Positions 1 to 8,417 of a stretch of DNA of 9,798 nucleotides are shown here, in pieces. Origin of the DNA: Candidatus Delongbacteria bacterium (GTDB taxonomy: Bacteria; UBA4055); the NCBI GenBank assembly GCA_003477045.1, contig DMTS01000032.1, positions 1-9,798 of the forward strand, in the 5' to 3' direction. Numbering within the stretch: position 1 is the stretch's first letter; each line of letters opens with the position of its first letter. The notes under the pieces were generated by a model, which saw only the letters and a program-made list of their open reading frames with translations, had not been told where the DNA came from and did no database searches. Made by a program: the position numbers and the translations under genes.

Positions 1-1253
1 TACCATGTCCATCCGCCGCGGCCGTCATGCGGTGAAACAGCATAAACATCTGCAGAGGCTACATAAGGCTCGACCTTATATACCAACACAGCTTCGGGAG
101 TTAAAGCGTGACTGACCGGATTAATCATATTAAACAGCTCCCATGCCCGAGTGCTGTCTCCCAATTGAGTAAATGCCATAGCCGCCCAGATCGCCGCATG
201 AGTGTATTGCCCTCCGTTCTCTCTTACGCCGGGTACATATCCTTTGATATAGCCGGGATTGGTAACTGTTTTGTCGAACGGCGGATCCAGAAGCTTGATC
301 AGTCCTTTGTCGCGCTGAACAAGGCGATTATCCAGTGAATCCATAGCTGTTTTTGAACGGTCTGATCCTGCGGCTCCTGAAAGCACGGACCAGCTTTGAG
401 CAATCGAGTCTATCCGGCATTCAGTGTTTTTTGCAGATCCCAATGGAGTGCCGTCATCAAAATAGGCTCGTATATACCATTCTCCGTCCCATCCGTGTTT
501 TTCAATATTTCTCTGAATTTCGGACGACTCCATTTCGCAGCGTTCGATAAACGGCAGGTCTCCTTTAATACGGGCAAGCTCAATGAAGCGGATCAGCACA
601 TGATAAATGAAAAATCCCAGCCAGATACTCTCCCCTTTTCCTTTTATGCCGACCTGATCCATTCCGTCATTCCAGTCACCTGAGCCTATTAACGGAAGTC
701 CGTGATCTCCATATTTTGAACTCTTAAGTATGGCTTTGACACAGTGCTGATATAGGCTGTCCGACTCTTCAGATAATGCAGGCATGTCATAATACGAGTC
801 TTCGCCGTCCGGCACCGGACGGCCTTCAAGATACTTTACTTTTTCTTCCAGTATTCCTGTATCACCCGTCGTCAAAACATAACGGTAGACAGCCAGCGGC
901 AGCCAGAGATAATCATCAGAGCAGTGAGTACGCACTCCCCTGCCTCCCGGAGGATGCCACCAGTGCTGTACATCGCCTTGTTTGAATTGCCGGCTTGCGC
1001 AAAGAAGCAGATGTTCACGCATAAGCTGCGGCTGAGTGTGAATGATAGCCATCATATCCTGAAGCTGATCACGGAACCCGTAAGCTCCTCCGGACTGATA
1101 AAAACCGCTCCTAGCCCAGATCCTGCAGGCTATAGTCTGATATATAAGCCATCCGTTCGCCATAACATTGATCGAGAGATCAGGTGTCTCCACTTTTACA
1201 GCGCTGAGAATACGGTTCCAATGATCCCAGACTGCTTCGAGAGCATTGCGTGC
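1..1253 (-). other. GH94 phosphorylase catalytic barrel, truncated by the window edge
   Basis: Residues about 2380-2796 are the (alpha/alpha)6 barrel of a GH94 phosphorylase. Visible motifs are RSGFYQSGGAYGFRDQLQD (2427-2445), HPPGGRGVRTHCSDDYLW (D2492/D2493), GSGDWNDGMDQVG (D2575 in DWND, the position expected for the general acid), RENGGQYTHAAIW (2723-2735, probably in the phosphate site) and SPHDGRGGWTW at the very edge. In cyclic glucan synthases this part phosphorolyses the growing chain and so controls ring size. All motifs expected in the visible part are intact; the final part of the domain is outside the window. Confidence 0.85.
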
Positions 1254-4200
1254 CTTTGTTGCTCCCTTCCAGTGACTAACCATCGCTCCTGCATCGTCCG
1301 CACCGCGCCTTCCTGCAACACCAAGCCTGAATATAATTTCATGCTCCTGCCCGGATGCCAGTTCGAAATTTACCTGGATCGCGGCACAGGGATCCAAAGC
1401 TGCCCCGACTTTATTTGAAAGATTTGCATTATGCATTGCAGCAGGGTTCTTCAAAGTCCCGTTCCTGCCTATAAATTCAGCACGGCTGCCTGTAAATGTT
1501 CTCTTAATGTCATCTGTATCAAAAAATCCTACTCTGTCGGAAAACTCGGCATTATACTGATTTCGCGCGAAAAGAGCTCCGCTTTTTTGATCTGTTTCTG
1601 TAATTATGTGCATAACTGTTTTCGGCCGTAGATCTCCTAATACCCATTCTACATATCCTGTTGCAGACAACCGATGTGTTTGACCTGAATCATTCCTGAG
1701 TTTTAATACAGAAAATTTTATTGACGCATCTATAGCAACATAAACCCATAATTCTGAACTGATGCAGTTTTCAGTATGTTCAAATACGCTGTAACCGAAT
1801 CCGTGCCTGCTCGTATATGACCCTGTTCCGCATGCCGGAAGCGGAGAGGGAGACCAGAAATGACCTGTATCTTCATCACGGATATAAAAAACTTCACCGC
1901 TTTGATCACTAACAGGATCATTATTCCACGGCGTAAGACGGAATTCATGAGCGTTCTCACTCCATGTGTATGATACACCGTTCTCGGATATCACGCTTCC
2001 GAAAAGCGGATTTGCCAGAACATTCACCCATGGTGCAGGCGTCATCTTCCCTTTCTCTGTAGTAATAATATACTCACGCCCGTCCGGAGTAAAACCTCCT
2101 ATACCGTTATATAATACTAGATCATTTCGTAGAGGCGCTTCAATCTTCCGTGTGGACTTTGAGATTTTAGTTTGATTGAAAATCTGAATTCCCTTTTCCG
2201 GAATGATTTTTTTGTTCAGCATTTCCTGAAGCGTACCGTTTGTGTCGCTCAGAACAAACCTTGCTACACTCTGAAATAAAATACGGTCTTCATTCGATAT
2301 CTGTTCTGCAGGCCTGATAAAAATTCCTCCTTTGCATCCCATCATATTAGCTTCAATGCCTGAAGCTATTAAACTTAGTATCTGATCATGAAGCTGCTGC
2401 CTGTAGCCTGCCTGGTCCTCGTTCCATATAACGAGATCAACCGTCAGACCTTTCATCCTCCAATAAGCATGAGCCTGAACAAGATGATAAACGATCTCAA
2501 TATTCGCTGAGTCTGCAATTTTTAACAGCACTATCGGTATATCACCGGATATGGCAAAGCTCCACAGCCCTGACTGCCCCCGCCGGTTCCGTTTAATAAT
2601 GCCCTGATCGGCGCGGAAAGTTGAATTATTATAGATTATTGAATTGGCAAGCTTCTTATAAATCTGAACATCTGACTCGGTTACGTTCAGCTGTCTTAAT
2701 ACTACCTGACCGTGTGTCCATGCAAGATCAAATACGCGGTCTGCCAATCTCTGATCGTGGTACTTTTCTATCAGATTCAGGGCAATATCACGGGTATCGC
2801 ATATTCCGATGACCATATCTATAACAGCTGATTCCTGAGGTTCAATCGTAATCTGGTAGCGTATAGCCGTTACCGGATCAAGTACTGATCCCGAACTGTT
2901 TGACAGCATATCATTTTTCCTGAGTGCCAAAGGATCGGCAGCAGTATTACCCCGTCCTATAAACTGCATTCTGTCCGTCTCAAAGGATACAACTCCCCTT
3001 TCAGCTCCGCGTACAACCATCAGGTTGAACATCCATGGCGAGACATCATCATTTGAACGGGGTCTGCGCGTACACAGTATCGCGGATTGCTGCCCGAGAA
3101 TTTCAGTCTGAACGAACATATTGCTGAAAACCGGATGAAGCGCGTCCGACTCTGAGGAAGCGAGTACAACTTCCGCATAACTTACAACTTGTATCGTACG
3201 ACGGGTTTTAGAACGGTTCGTTATTTTTACCCTGCGTAGTTCGATATCGTCTTCAGGCGAAACCACGATCTCATAATTTGTCTCAATACCGAAGTTCTTC
3301 CTTCGGAATTCAGCACGGCTCTCAGAAAAAATTACCTCATAAAAATCAGGTTTCTTAAGTGTCGGCTGATAAGCTGTTGACCATAATTCTCCGGAATCTG
3401 CATCGCGGATGTAGCAGAAACAACCCCATGAATCACTGGTCGCGTCTTCTCGCCAGCGTGTTACGGCTATGTCTTTCCAGCGGCTGTAACCGCCTCCCGC
3501 ATTAGTTACCATCAGATGATAACGCCCGTTCGACAGTAACTGTACTTCCGGAAAAGGTGTATCTGGATTATCGAACATACGAACGGATGAAATTTGATTA
3601 TCCGTATCTGAGTAAAGCTCCGTTGTCTCTCCGATTTTATGAGAGTATAGTGCCGAATTTCGCGGGATCCGTTCCTGCAGCAGCAAGTTAGCCGCCTGGA
3701 ACATAGGTGCTGACTCAAAGCGTTTCTGCATCGGCCGGTTTAAAAGTAAATAAGCCAGCGACAGAAAACCCATACCCTGATGATGAGCCATAAAAGATTG
3801 AATGATTACACTTTCTTTTTTATGCGGAATTCTCGAAGGTGTATAGTCTATTGCCTCATAGAATCCGAATTTTCCCATTAAGCCTATCGAGTCTAATTTC
3901 TGTAAATTTATACATGCAGCTTCTGCGTCAACCATTAGCGCAAGCATAGAAGCATAAGGCGCAACCACTATTTCTGATCCGAGACCCCTTTTGAGGCCGA
4001 GACCGGGAACTCCGAATGCACGGTATTGGTAATTCATATTGATATCTACAGAATTGTATCCCGATTCGGACATACCCCACGGCACTCCACATATTTTACT
4101 ATACTCGATCTGCCTTGCAACAGCTGCTTTATATGTCTGGTCAAGTAAAGTGCTTTCGTAAGTTGGCATAACGATCAGGGGCATAAGGTATTCGAACATC

Positions 4201-7200
4201 GAACCGCTCCATGAAATCAGAATTGGATCACCGGCTGCGACTGTCAGCAGACGACCGAGTGCGAACCAGCTTTCCTGAGGAAGCTGACCCTGCGCTATGC
4301 CTGTAAAGCAGCATAATCTCGCTTCTGAAGCAAGCAGATCGTAATAGCTTGCGTCCTGCCGTTTCTCAGATACATTGTAGCCGATCGTTAAAAGACGGCT
4401 TGTTTTATTATAAAGAAAATCGTATTCAATTTTGGCAAATTCACCGCATTTGAGTGCTGCAGTTTCAAACGATTTGATCCTTTCACAGGCTTTAAATCTT
4501 GCCTGCTTAATTAACCGGCTCAACTTGTCGTCTATAACAGGAAGTGAATTGAATTCAAGCATTGATATCTCGCGAAGTGTCGGAATTTCTATATCGTAAA
4601 GAATCTTCCGGATATCTTTATTCTCGACATGAAAATCCAGCCAGGGAGCCATCAAAATAAGTTCATCCCGTGAATCAATGCACTGGCGGGTTAGAATTTT
4701 CGTCCATTCGGCCGGATCATTCACGGGATTATTATGCGTGTTCGTTGCATTGTCTTCCAATGCGGAAATCAGCCGGTTGATACACGACAAGACATCCGAC
4801 ATTATGTAATGATTTGAGATCACTATTGAATTGAGCAAATCTTTAAATGAGGAATGCGATCCCGATAAAGCTGTTTTATCATCGTCGATAAGAGTATTGA
4901 ATGTATCGGTTATTCCTTCCAGCCATCTTTTAGATAAAATAGGTTCATCTGCAAGACTAAGCAGTCCTGCCTGTAATGTAAGAAGATGACCTGCGAAATT
5001 ACCGCTGTCAACAGTCGAAATATATGGCGGTTGAAGTATTTTAAGCGATTGCGTGTCGTACCAGTTATAAAAATGACCGTGATATCTTTCCATGATCTCC
5101 ATTGTTCGAAATGTATTTTCCGTGCGTTCAATCAACTTTCCGGACTGAATGTATCCGAAATCATAAGCTGCAAGATTTGCCAGTAACGATAATCCTATGT
5201 TTGTCGGCGAGGTGCGGTGCGCGATCGTGCGCGAAGGATGCTCCTGGATATTGTCGGGGGGCAGCCAGTTATCCTCAGGCCCGACGAATGTTTCAAAGAA
5301 CAACCATGTTTTTCGTGATATTCTATGTAAATAACTTGTTTGATCTGTTGTCAGAACAGGAACGGCACGGAACAATGGTTTGCTCATCCACCATGCGATA
5401 ACCGGAGAAAAAAGCCAAAGCAGAAGTAAAGGTACAGCGATAATCAGAACTTCCGTATTAAAAACCGCCAGATATATGATCGTGACCGCGGAAAGCACGG
5501 GAGCAGTGATCATCATCCGGTAGAATGCAGGCAGGTGCGGAACGCGGCTATACCTGATATCGCCTGACGATGTCCATTCCAGGAGCCGTCTTTTGCTTAT
5601 TTGCAGCCTCCAGACTGTACGCAACATTGCTTCCAGACTGTAATATGCTTCGTAAGGAAGGCAGGTTAAGGTAAATCCTTCCTGTAATAAGTTTTGTCCG
5701 ATTATGCTTGCCGATTCAGACAAATGTCTTCGCCATTGAACATCCTCAGATTTACGAAGCAGATACATAAATGATGTAACTAAAGAAGGTATCAGAAGAA
5801 TAGAAATAAGTGAAACCGTACTGAATAAAGGCGATTTCAGTACCGTCCAGCCTAAAATGAACAGTGATATTAATGCTGCCGGAGCCAGGCTTCTTCTAAG
5901 ATTATCGAACAGTTTCCATGTGGAAAGTGCGGAAAGAGGGTTTTTCTGATGTTTTCCGTCAAGACCGGGCACCAGAGGAAGCAGCCACCGACCGATCTGC
6001 CAGTCGCCGCGTATCCACCGATAGCGCCTGCTTACATCGGAAACATAGCTTGAAGGGTATTCCTCATACAATTGAACATTGCTCAGAAGACCCGAACGGG
6101 CATAACATCCTTCAAGAAGATCGTGGCTCAAGATCTTGTTTTCCGGAAAGCGTCCGTTTAAGGCAAGCTGAAAAGCATCAACATCATAAATACCTTTGCC
6201 TATGAATGAACCTTCCTGAAACCAATCCTGATATACATCCGAAACAGCATTTGTATAAGGATCAACACCGGCATTTCTTCCGAACATTTTCGCATATCTT
6301 GATCTTGTGGCTCCGGGAAGGCTGACTGAGACGCGGGGCTGCAGAATTCCGTATCCTTCAATTACTCTTTGCTTAGACCCGTCATAGATCGCCCTGTTTA
6401 AAGGGTGCATCATCGCTCCAACCATTTCACGGGCCGCGTCACGCGGCATCTGAGTATCAGTATCCAGAGTTATTACATATTTAACTTTTAATAAAATTGC
6501 CGTTTCACCGGTGATGCAGGAAAATTTTTCTTCTGAATTACCTCTAAGAAATCCGTTCAGTGCGGCCAGTTTTCCACGTTTTCTTTCATATCCCATCCAT
6601 TTCATTTCTCTGATATTCCACACGCGGGGACGATGAAATAAAAAAAACGGGTCATTTCCCTCACGGCGGTACTTATTATTTAATTTTGTGATTTGTTCGC
6701 TTGCATAATTAACCAGTTCGTCGTCAGACGGCATTGTCTCATTTTCTGCATCATGAAAATCAGTTAATAATCCGAAATAAAGATTTCCATCCTGATTTGC
6801 CAGAAATCTTACTTCAAGAGCCTCAGTCAGGTCGTCAATATTCCGTATGCTTGAAAGCATAGTCGGCGTTACGACCAGGGTCACGGCTTTTTCCGGAACA
6901 CCCTCCGAATAGTCCATGCACGGCAACGGATACGGTACTGCAAGCACAGTTGCAAGCCAGTTTACCAACGCTATAGCTAAATGACTGGTACTCAGGAGAG
7001 CTAGAACAATCAGGATAATCGACAACAAATACGGTAAACTGACGGCTTGTACTCCCGTTAAAAGTATCAGCGCAAAAAAGGACGCAAGGAATGCAACCGA
7101 TCCCAAATATAGAAATAAAGGGAATTGCAGACCCCTACGCTGAAGCGACTGCATCAGACTTACATGTGTATGCGCTTCATTTTCGAGTATTTTCAAACCT

Positions 7201-8390
7201 TCATCTATCAGATAATATCCTATATGGCTTCTTTTATCATCCCGGTCAGTTTGTCCTGCATTTGATTTCGTCATGTTCAGAGCTCTCTGAGCAACTTCAA
7301 CTTCGGAAAAACGGCTGTTTTTGGCTATTCTCTCAACTACATGACGATAACGGTCCCTTGTAGAGAAGGACATCCTTCCATAAACTCCGAAAGGATCATT
7401 GCGCAAAGTATTTTCTACAGTACTCATTTTTTCAACAAATTCACGCCAGTCCGTAGAACCGAGAGATCTTAGACTGGTTATGCTGTTGCTTACGGAAACC
7501 TGATCAGCCGCCAGCTGCTGATTGACAGTATGTACCATATGGTCGATGCTAAGTCCTTTCTCGGCAAGCTGCTGCTCGACCCATGACATAGGTAATATAA
7601 AAACCGATTTTTGCGCATGCATTCTTCTTGCAAGCTCCGCTACGAAAGTACTTGTCAATAGAGGTTTTGAATTTGCCATATCCGCAACAACCGAAATTAG
7701 ATTTATCGGGTCTTTCTCGGAGGTATCCGATATCCTGTCAGCCCATTTATTCGCCAGATCCCTGTCTGCGCAGCTGGAAGCTATTATATTAGCCACCCTG
7801 TACAGATTCTCGATCAAAGCCAGACGCAGCATTATCGGAATAGCCCACAATTCACCCAGTTTAAGGTTAGCTACAGTCTGATATGCTGTTATAAAACGGC
7901 TCAGATTTTCATAATCAACGCGCCCGTCACCGTGAGATATTATTTCCAGAGCTATGCTGTACGCTCTCGGTAATCCAAATTTTGAACCGCCATTTTGAAG
8001 GCAGGGTAATTCCCTGCTGTAACCTTTCGGCAAATGCCTTTTAGCTGTATTTATTTGATCTTCGATCAGATAGAAATTATCGAGTAACCATTCACCTGCG
8101 GGTGTAATTCTTAGATTTTCCCCAGCCATTCCCTTGAGGAGTGCATAGACATTGTTTAATACCTCTTCGTTGCTTTTTAGTCTTGCTAAAAGTATGTCAG
8201 GCCCGAAGCCTTCTTTCAGCTTGTGCGAGGCCGCGAGATTTTTGCCGTGCTGCTCCATCTGGTAAGAACTGAATAGCTCAGCCCTGAGCGGAAGCTCGTT
8301 TTCAATGATCTGCCTTGTAATATTCAAATAAGGAAGATCCAAACCCAATTGGAGTAGTGATTTTATAATTGTAATTTCAGCCTCCCTCAC
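1..8390 (-). CDS. ndvB: cyclic beta-1,2-glucan synthase, C-terminus cut by the window edge
   Basis: This is a single open frame from an in-frame TAG at 8400-8402 to the left edge, about 2,796 codons with no stop. Known NdvB/ChvB/Cgs proteins have about 2,830-2,870 residues, so only the extreme C-terminus is missing. In this family the protein sits in the inner membrane, builds beta-1,2-glucan from UDP-glucose, trims it by phosphorolysis and closes it into a ring used as periplasmic osmoregulatory glucan. Domain order, numbered from the GTG at 8388-8390: cytosolic N-terminal region (1-418, with PLRAELFS near residue 30); two membrane helices (about 420-477); GT84 domain with DTD at 643-645 and RYRWIRGDWQ at 789-798; further helices (828-1003); cyclisation domain (about 1015-1572); two beta-sandwich copies (about 1580-1870 and 2075-2350); GH94 barrel (from about 2380) with GDWNDG around residue 2575. 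The start codon is uncertain (GTG, or ATT at 8373-8375). It lies 27 bases after the permease gene, so an operon is likely. Family assignment is very secure; that the product is cyclic is inferred from the domains. Confidence 0.95.
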   Translation of the reverse strand, partial: MREAEITIIKSLLQLGLDLPYLNITRQIIENELPLRAELFSSYQMEQHGKNLAASHKLKEGFGPDILLARLKSNEEVLNNVYALLKGMAGENLRITPAGEWLLDNFYLIEDQINTAKRHLPKGYSRELPCLQNGGSKFGLPRAYSIALEIISHGDGRVDYENLSRFITAYQTVANLKLGELWAIPIMLRLALIENLYRVANIIASSCADRDLANKWADRISDTSEKDPINLISVVADMANSKPLLTSTFVAELARRMHAQKSVFILPMSWVEQQLAEKGLSIDHMVHTVNQQLAADQVSVSNSITSLRSLGSTDWREFVEKMSTVENTLRNDPFGVYGRMSFSTRDRYRHVVERIAKNSRFSEVEVAQRALNMTKSNAGQTDRDDKRSHIGYYLIDEGLKILENEAHTHVSLMQSLQRRGLQFPLFLYLGSVAFLASFFALILLTGVQAVSLPYLLSIILIVLALLSTSHLAIALVNWLATVLAVPYPLPCMDYSEGVPEKAVTLVVTPTMLSSIRNIDDLTEALEVRFLANQDGNLYFGLLTDFHDAENETMPSDDELVNYASEQITKLNNKYRREGNDPFFLFHRPRVWNIREMKWMGYERKRGKLAALNGFLRGNSEEKFSCITGETAILLKVKYVITLDTDTQMPRDAAREMVGAMMHPLNRAIYDGSKQRVIEGYGILQPRVSVSLPGATRSRYAKMFGRNAGVDPYTNAVSDVYQDWFQEGSFIGKGIYDVDAFQLALNGRFPENKILSHDLLEGCYARSGLLSNVQLYEEYPSSYVSDVSRRYRWIRGDWQIGRWLLPLVPGLDGKHQKNPLSALSTWKLFDNLRRSLAPAALISLFILGWTVLKSPLFSTVSLISILLIPSLVTSFMYLLRKSEDVQWRRHLSESASIIGQNLLQEGFTLTCLPYEAYYSLEAMLRTVWRLQISKRRLLEWTSSGDIRYSRVPHLPAFYRMMITAPVLSAVTIIYLAVFNTEVLIIAVPLLLLWLFSPVIAWWMSKPLFRAVPVLTTDQTSYLHRISRKTWLFFETFVGPEDNWLPPDNIQEHPSRTIAHRTSPTNIGLSLLANLAAYDFGYIQSGKLIERTENTFRTMEIMERYHGHFYNWYDTQSLKILQPPYISTVDSGNFAGHLLTLQAGLLSLADEPILSKRWLEGITDTFNTLIDDDKTALSGSHSSFKDLLNSIVISNHYIMSDVLSCINRLISALEDNATNTHNNPVNDPAEWTKILTRQCIDSRDELILMAPWLDFHVENKDIRKILYDIEIPTLREISMLEFNSLPVIDDKLSRLIKQARFKACERIKSFETAALKCGEFAKIEYDFLYNKTSRLLTIGYNVSEKRQDASYYDLLASEARLCCFTGIAQGQLPQESWFALGRLLTVAAGDPILISWSGSMFEYLMPLIVMPTYESTLLDQTYKAAVARQIEYSKICGVPWGMSESGYNSVDINMNYQYRAFGVPGLGLKRGLGSEIVVAPYASMLALMVDAEAACINLQKLDSIGLMGKFGFYEAIDYTPSRIPHKKESVIIQSFMAHHQGMGFLSLAYLLLNRPMQKRFESAPMFQAANLLLQERIPRNSALYSHKIGETTELYSDTDNQISSVRMFDNPDTPFPEVQLLSNGRYHLMVTNAGGGYSRWKDIAVTRWREDATSDSWGCFCYIRDADSGELWSTAYQPTLKKPDFYEVIFSESRAEFRRKNFGIETNYEIVVSPEDDIELRRVKITNRSKTRRTIQVVSYAEVVLASSESDALHPVFSNMFVQTEILGQQSAILCTRRPRSNDDVSPWMFNLMVVRGAERGVVSFETDRMQFIGRGNTAADPLALRKNDMLSNSSGSVLDPVTAIRYQITIEPQESAVIDMVIGICDTRDIALNLIEKYHDQRLADRVFDLAWTHGQVVLRQLNVTESDVQIYKKLANSIIYNNSTFRADQGIIKRNRRGQSGLWSFAISGDIPIVLLKIADSANIEIVYHLVQAHAYWRMKGLTVDLVIWNEDQAGYRQQLHDQILSLIASGIEANMMGCKGGIFIRPAEQISNEDRILFQSVARFVLSDTNGTLQEMLNKKIIPEKGIQIFNQTKISKSTRKIEAPLRNDLVLYNGIGGFTPDGREYIITTEKGKMTPAPWVNVLANPLFGSVISENGVSYTWSENAHEFRLTPWNNDPVSDQSGEVFYIRDEDTGHFWSPSPLPACGTGSYTSRHGFGYSVFEHTENCISSELWVYVAIDASIKFSVLKLRNDSGQTHRLSATGYVEWVLGDLRPKTVMHIITETDQKSGALFARNQYNAEFSDRVGFFDTDDIKRTFTGSRAEFIGRNGTLKNPAAMHNANLSNKVGAALDPCAAIQVNFELASGQEHEIIFRLGVAGRRGADDAGAMVSHWKGATKARNALEAVWDHWNRILSAVKVETPDLSINVMANGWLIYQTIACRIWARSGFYQSGGAYGFRDQLQDMMAIIHTQPQLMREHLLLCASRQFKQGDVQHWWHPPGGRGVRTHCSDDYLWLPLAVYRYVLTTGDTGILEEKVKYLEGRPVPDGEDSYYDMPALSEESDSLYQHCVKAILKSSKYGDHGLPLIGSGDWNDGMDQVGIKGKGESIWLGFFIYHVLIRFIELARIKGDLPFIERCEMESSEIQRNIEKHGWDGEWYIRAYFDDGTPLGSAKNTECRIDSIAQSWSVLSGAAGSDRSKTAMDSLDNRLVQRDKGLIKLLDPPFDKTVTNPGYIKGYVPGVRENGGQYTHAAIWAAMAFTQLGDSTRAWELFNMINPVSHALTPEAVLVYKVEPYVASADVYAVSPHDGRGGWTW
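1341..2168 (-). other. GH94 beta-sandwich domain, copy 2
   Basis: Residues about 2075-2350 repeat the landmarks of copy 1: LYNGIGGFTPDGREYIIT, YIRDEDTGHFWS (Y2169), LRNDSGQTHRLSATGYVEWV and EFIGRNGTLKNPAAM (F2306). The distance between the YIRD and FIGR landmarks is 137 residues here and 150 in copy 1, so the whole fold appears to be duplicated. This copy directly precedes the catalytic barrel and is probably the sandwich that packs against the active site, as in stand-alone GH94 phosphorylases. Confidence 0.77.
2781..3653 (-). other. GH94 beta-sandwich domain, copy 1
   Basis: Residues about 1580-1870 form the first of two related beta-rich blocks. Landmarks are VQLLSNGRYHLMVTNAGGGY, YIRDADSGELWS (Y1660), ITNRSKTRRTIQVVSYAEVV and QFIGRGNTAADPLAL (F1810). 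The same landmarks return in the same order in copy 2. It matches the glycosyltransferase-36/GH94 supersandwich family (PF06165). It is followed by a roughly 200-residue, mostly helical linker (about 1870-2075) before the second copy. Edges are approximate. Confidence 0.75.
3675..5348 (-). other. GH189-type cyclisation (glycoamylase-like) domain of the glucan synthase
   Basis: Residues about 1015-1572 follow the last membrane helix. They begin near SRKTWLFFETFVGPEDNWLP, and include FYNWYDT (W1110), SWSGSMFEYLMP (E1400), GMSESGYN (E1442), GLGSEIVVAPYASML (E1473) and MAHHQGMGFLSLAYL (MAHHQ at 1534-1538). This is the conserved block long labelled glycoamylase-like (Pfam PF10091). In cyclic beta-1,2-glucan synthases the middle domain has been shown to close the ring by retaining transglycosylation and founded family GH189. 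Several glutamates are conserved-looking candidates for the nucleophile and the acid/base; I cannot assign them without an alignment. Confidence 0.8.
5382..7133 (-). other. membrane segments flanking the GT84 domain
   Basis: Two hydrophobic stretches lie at residues about 420-477 (FPLFLYLGSVAFLASFFALI and SLPYLLSIILIVLALL). More lie after the transferase domain at about 828-880 (AALISLFILGWTVL, STVSLISILLIPSLVTSFMY) and about 957-1003 (ITAPVLSAVTIIYLAVF, VLIIAVPLLLLWLFSPVIAW). This gives about six helices, split two and four around the transferase domain, which is the layout reported for the Brucella enzyme. The span given covers all of them and includes the GT84 domain between. Confidence 0.8.
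5946..6938 (-). other. GT84 glucosyltransferase domain of the glucan synthase
   Basis: Residues about 485-815 carry the marks of a processive, membrane-bound GT-A transferase. LLTDFHDA has its first aspartate at 544. LDTDTQMPRDA holds the DxD pair D643/D645, expected to bind the metal and UDP-glucose. SHDLLEG has D757, the likely catalytic base. RRYRWIRGDWQ (788-798) corresponds to the Q/RxxRW motif. Hydrophobic segments flank the domain on both sides (about 420-477 and 828-1003), so it should face the cytosol. All expected motifs are present, so the domain looks active. Domain edges are estimates. Confidence 0.88.
8381..8387 (-). promoter_or_regulatory. Shine-Dalgarno-like AGGGAGG at the start of the glucan synthase gene
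   Basis: On the minus strand the bases read AGGGAGG, an excellent match to the 16S anti-Shine-Dalgarno sequence. It lies inside the first codons if the GTG at 8388-8390 is the start, which would make it useless for that codon. With a spacer of five bases it instead precedes an in-frame ATT (8373-8375). No ATG or TTG sits at a suitable distance. FCB bacteria often do not depend on this signal, so the match could be chance. Confidence 0.4.
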
Positions 8391-8417
8391 ATGCGTGATC
8401 TATTGAAAGTTTCCAAG
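8391..8417 (-). other. 27-base gap between permease and glucan synthase genes
   Basis: This short spacer holds no hairpin or recognisable promoter and includes the in-frame TAG (8400-8402) that bounds the glucan synthase frame. Such a gap on one strand favours co-transcription. If the synthase starts at ATT 8373-8375, the gap is 42 bases. Confidence 0.6.

Noticed and set aside
924..1418. 164-codon open frame on the plus strand
   Set aside because: It lies fully antisense to conserved GH94 barrel sequence, and its cysteine-rich, low-order translation resembles no family. It is a shadow of the glucan synthase.
1730..1978. 82-codon open frame on the minus strand
   Set aside because: It is out of frame inside the second beta-sandwich of the glucan synthase, whose own frame is clearly the coding one. 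It is not a frameshift remnant because the main frame continues unbroken.
7522..7881. 119-codon open frame on the plus strand
   Set aside because: It is antisense to the N-terminal cytosolic region of the glucan synthase, with no recognisable domain or ribosome site.
1..8390. Possibility that the region is a gene desert or a decayed gene, because no long bounded open frame covers it
   Set aside because: The minus-strand frame is open throughout and carries ordered family motifs from end to end. It only lacks a stop because it runs off the window.
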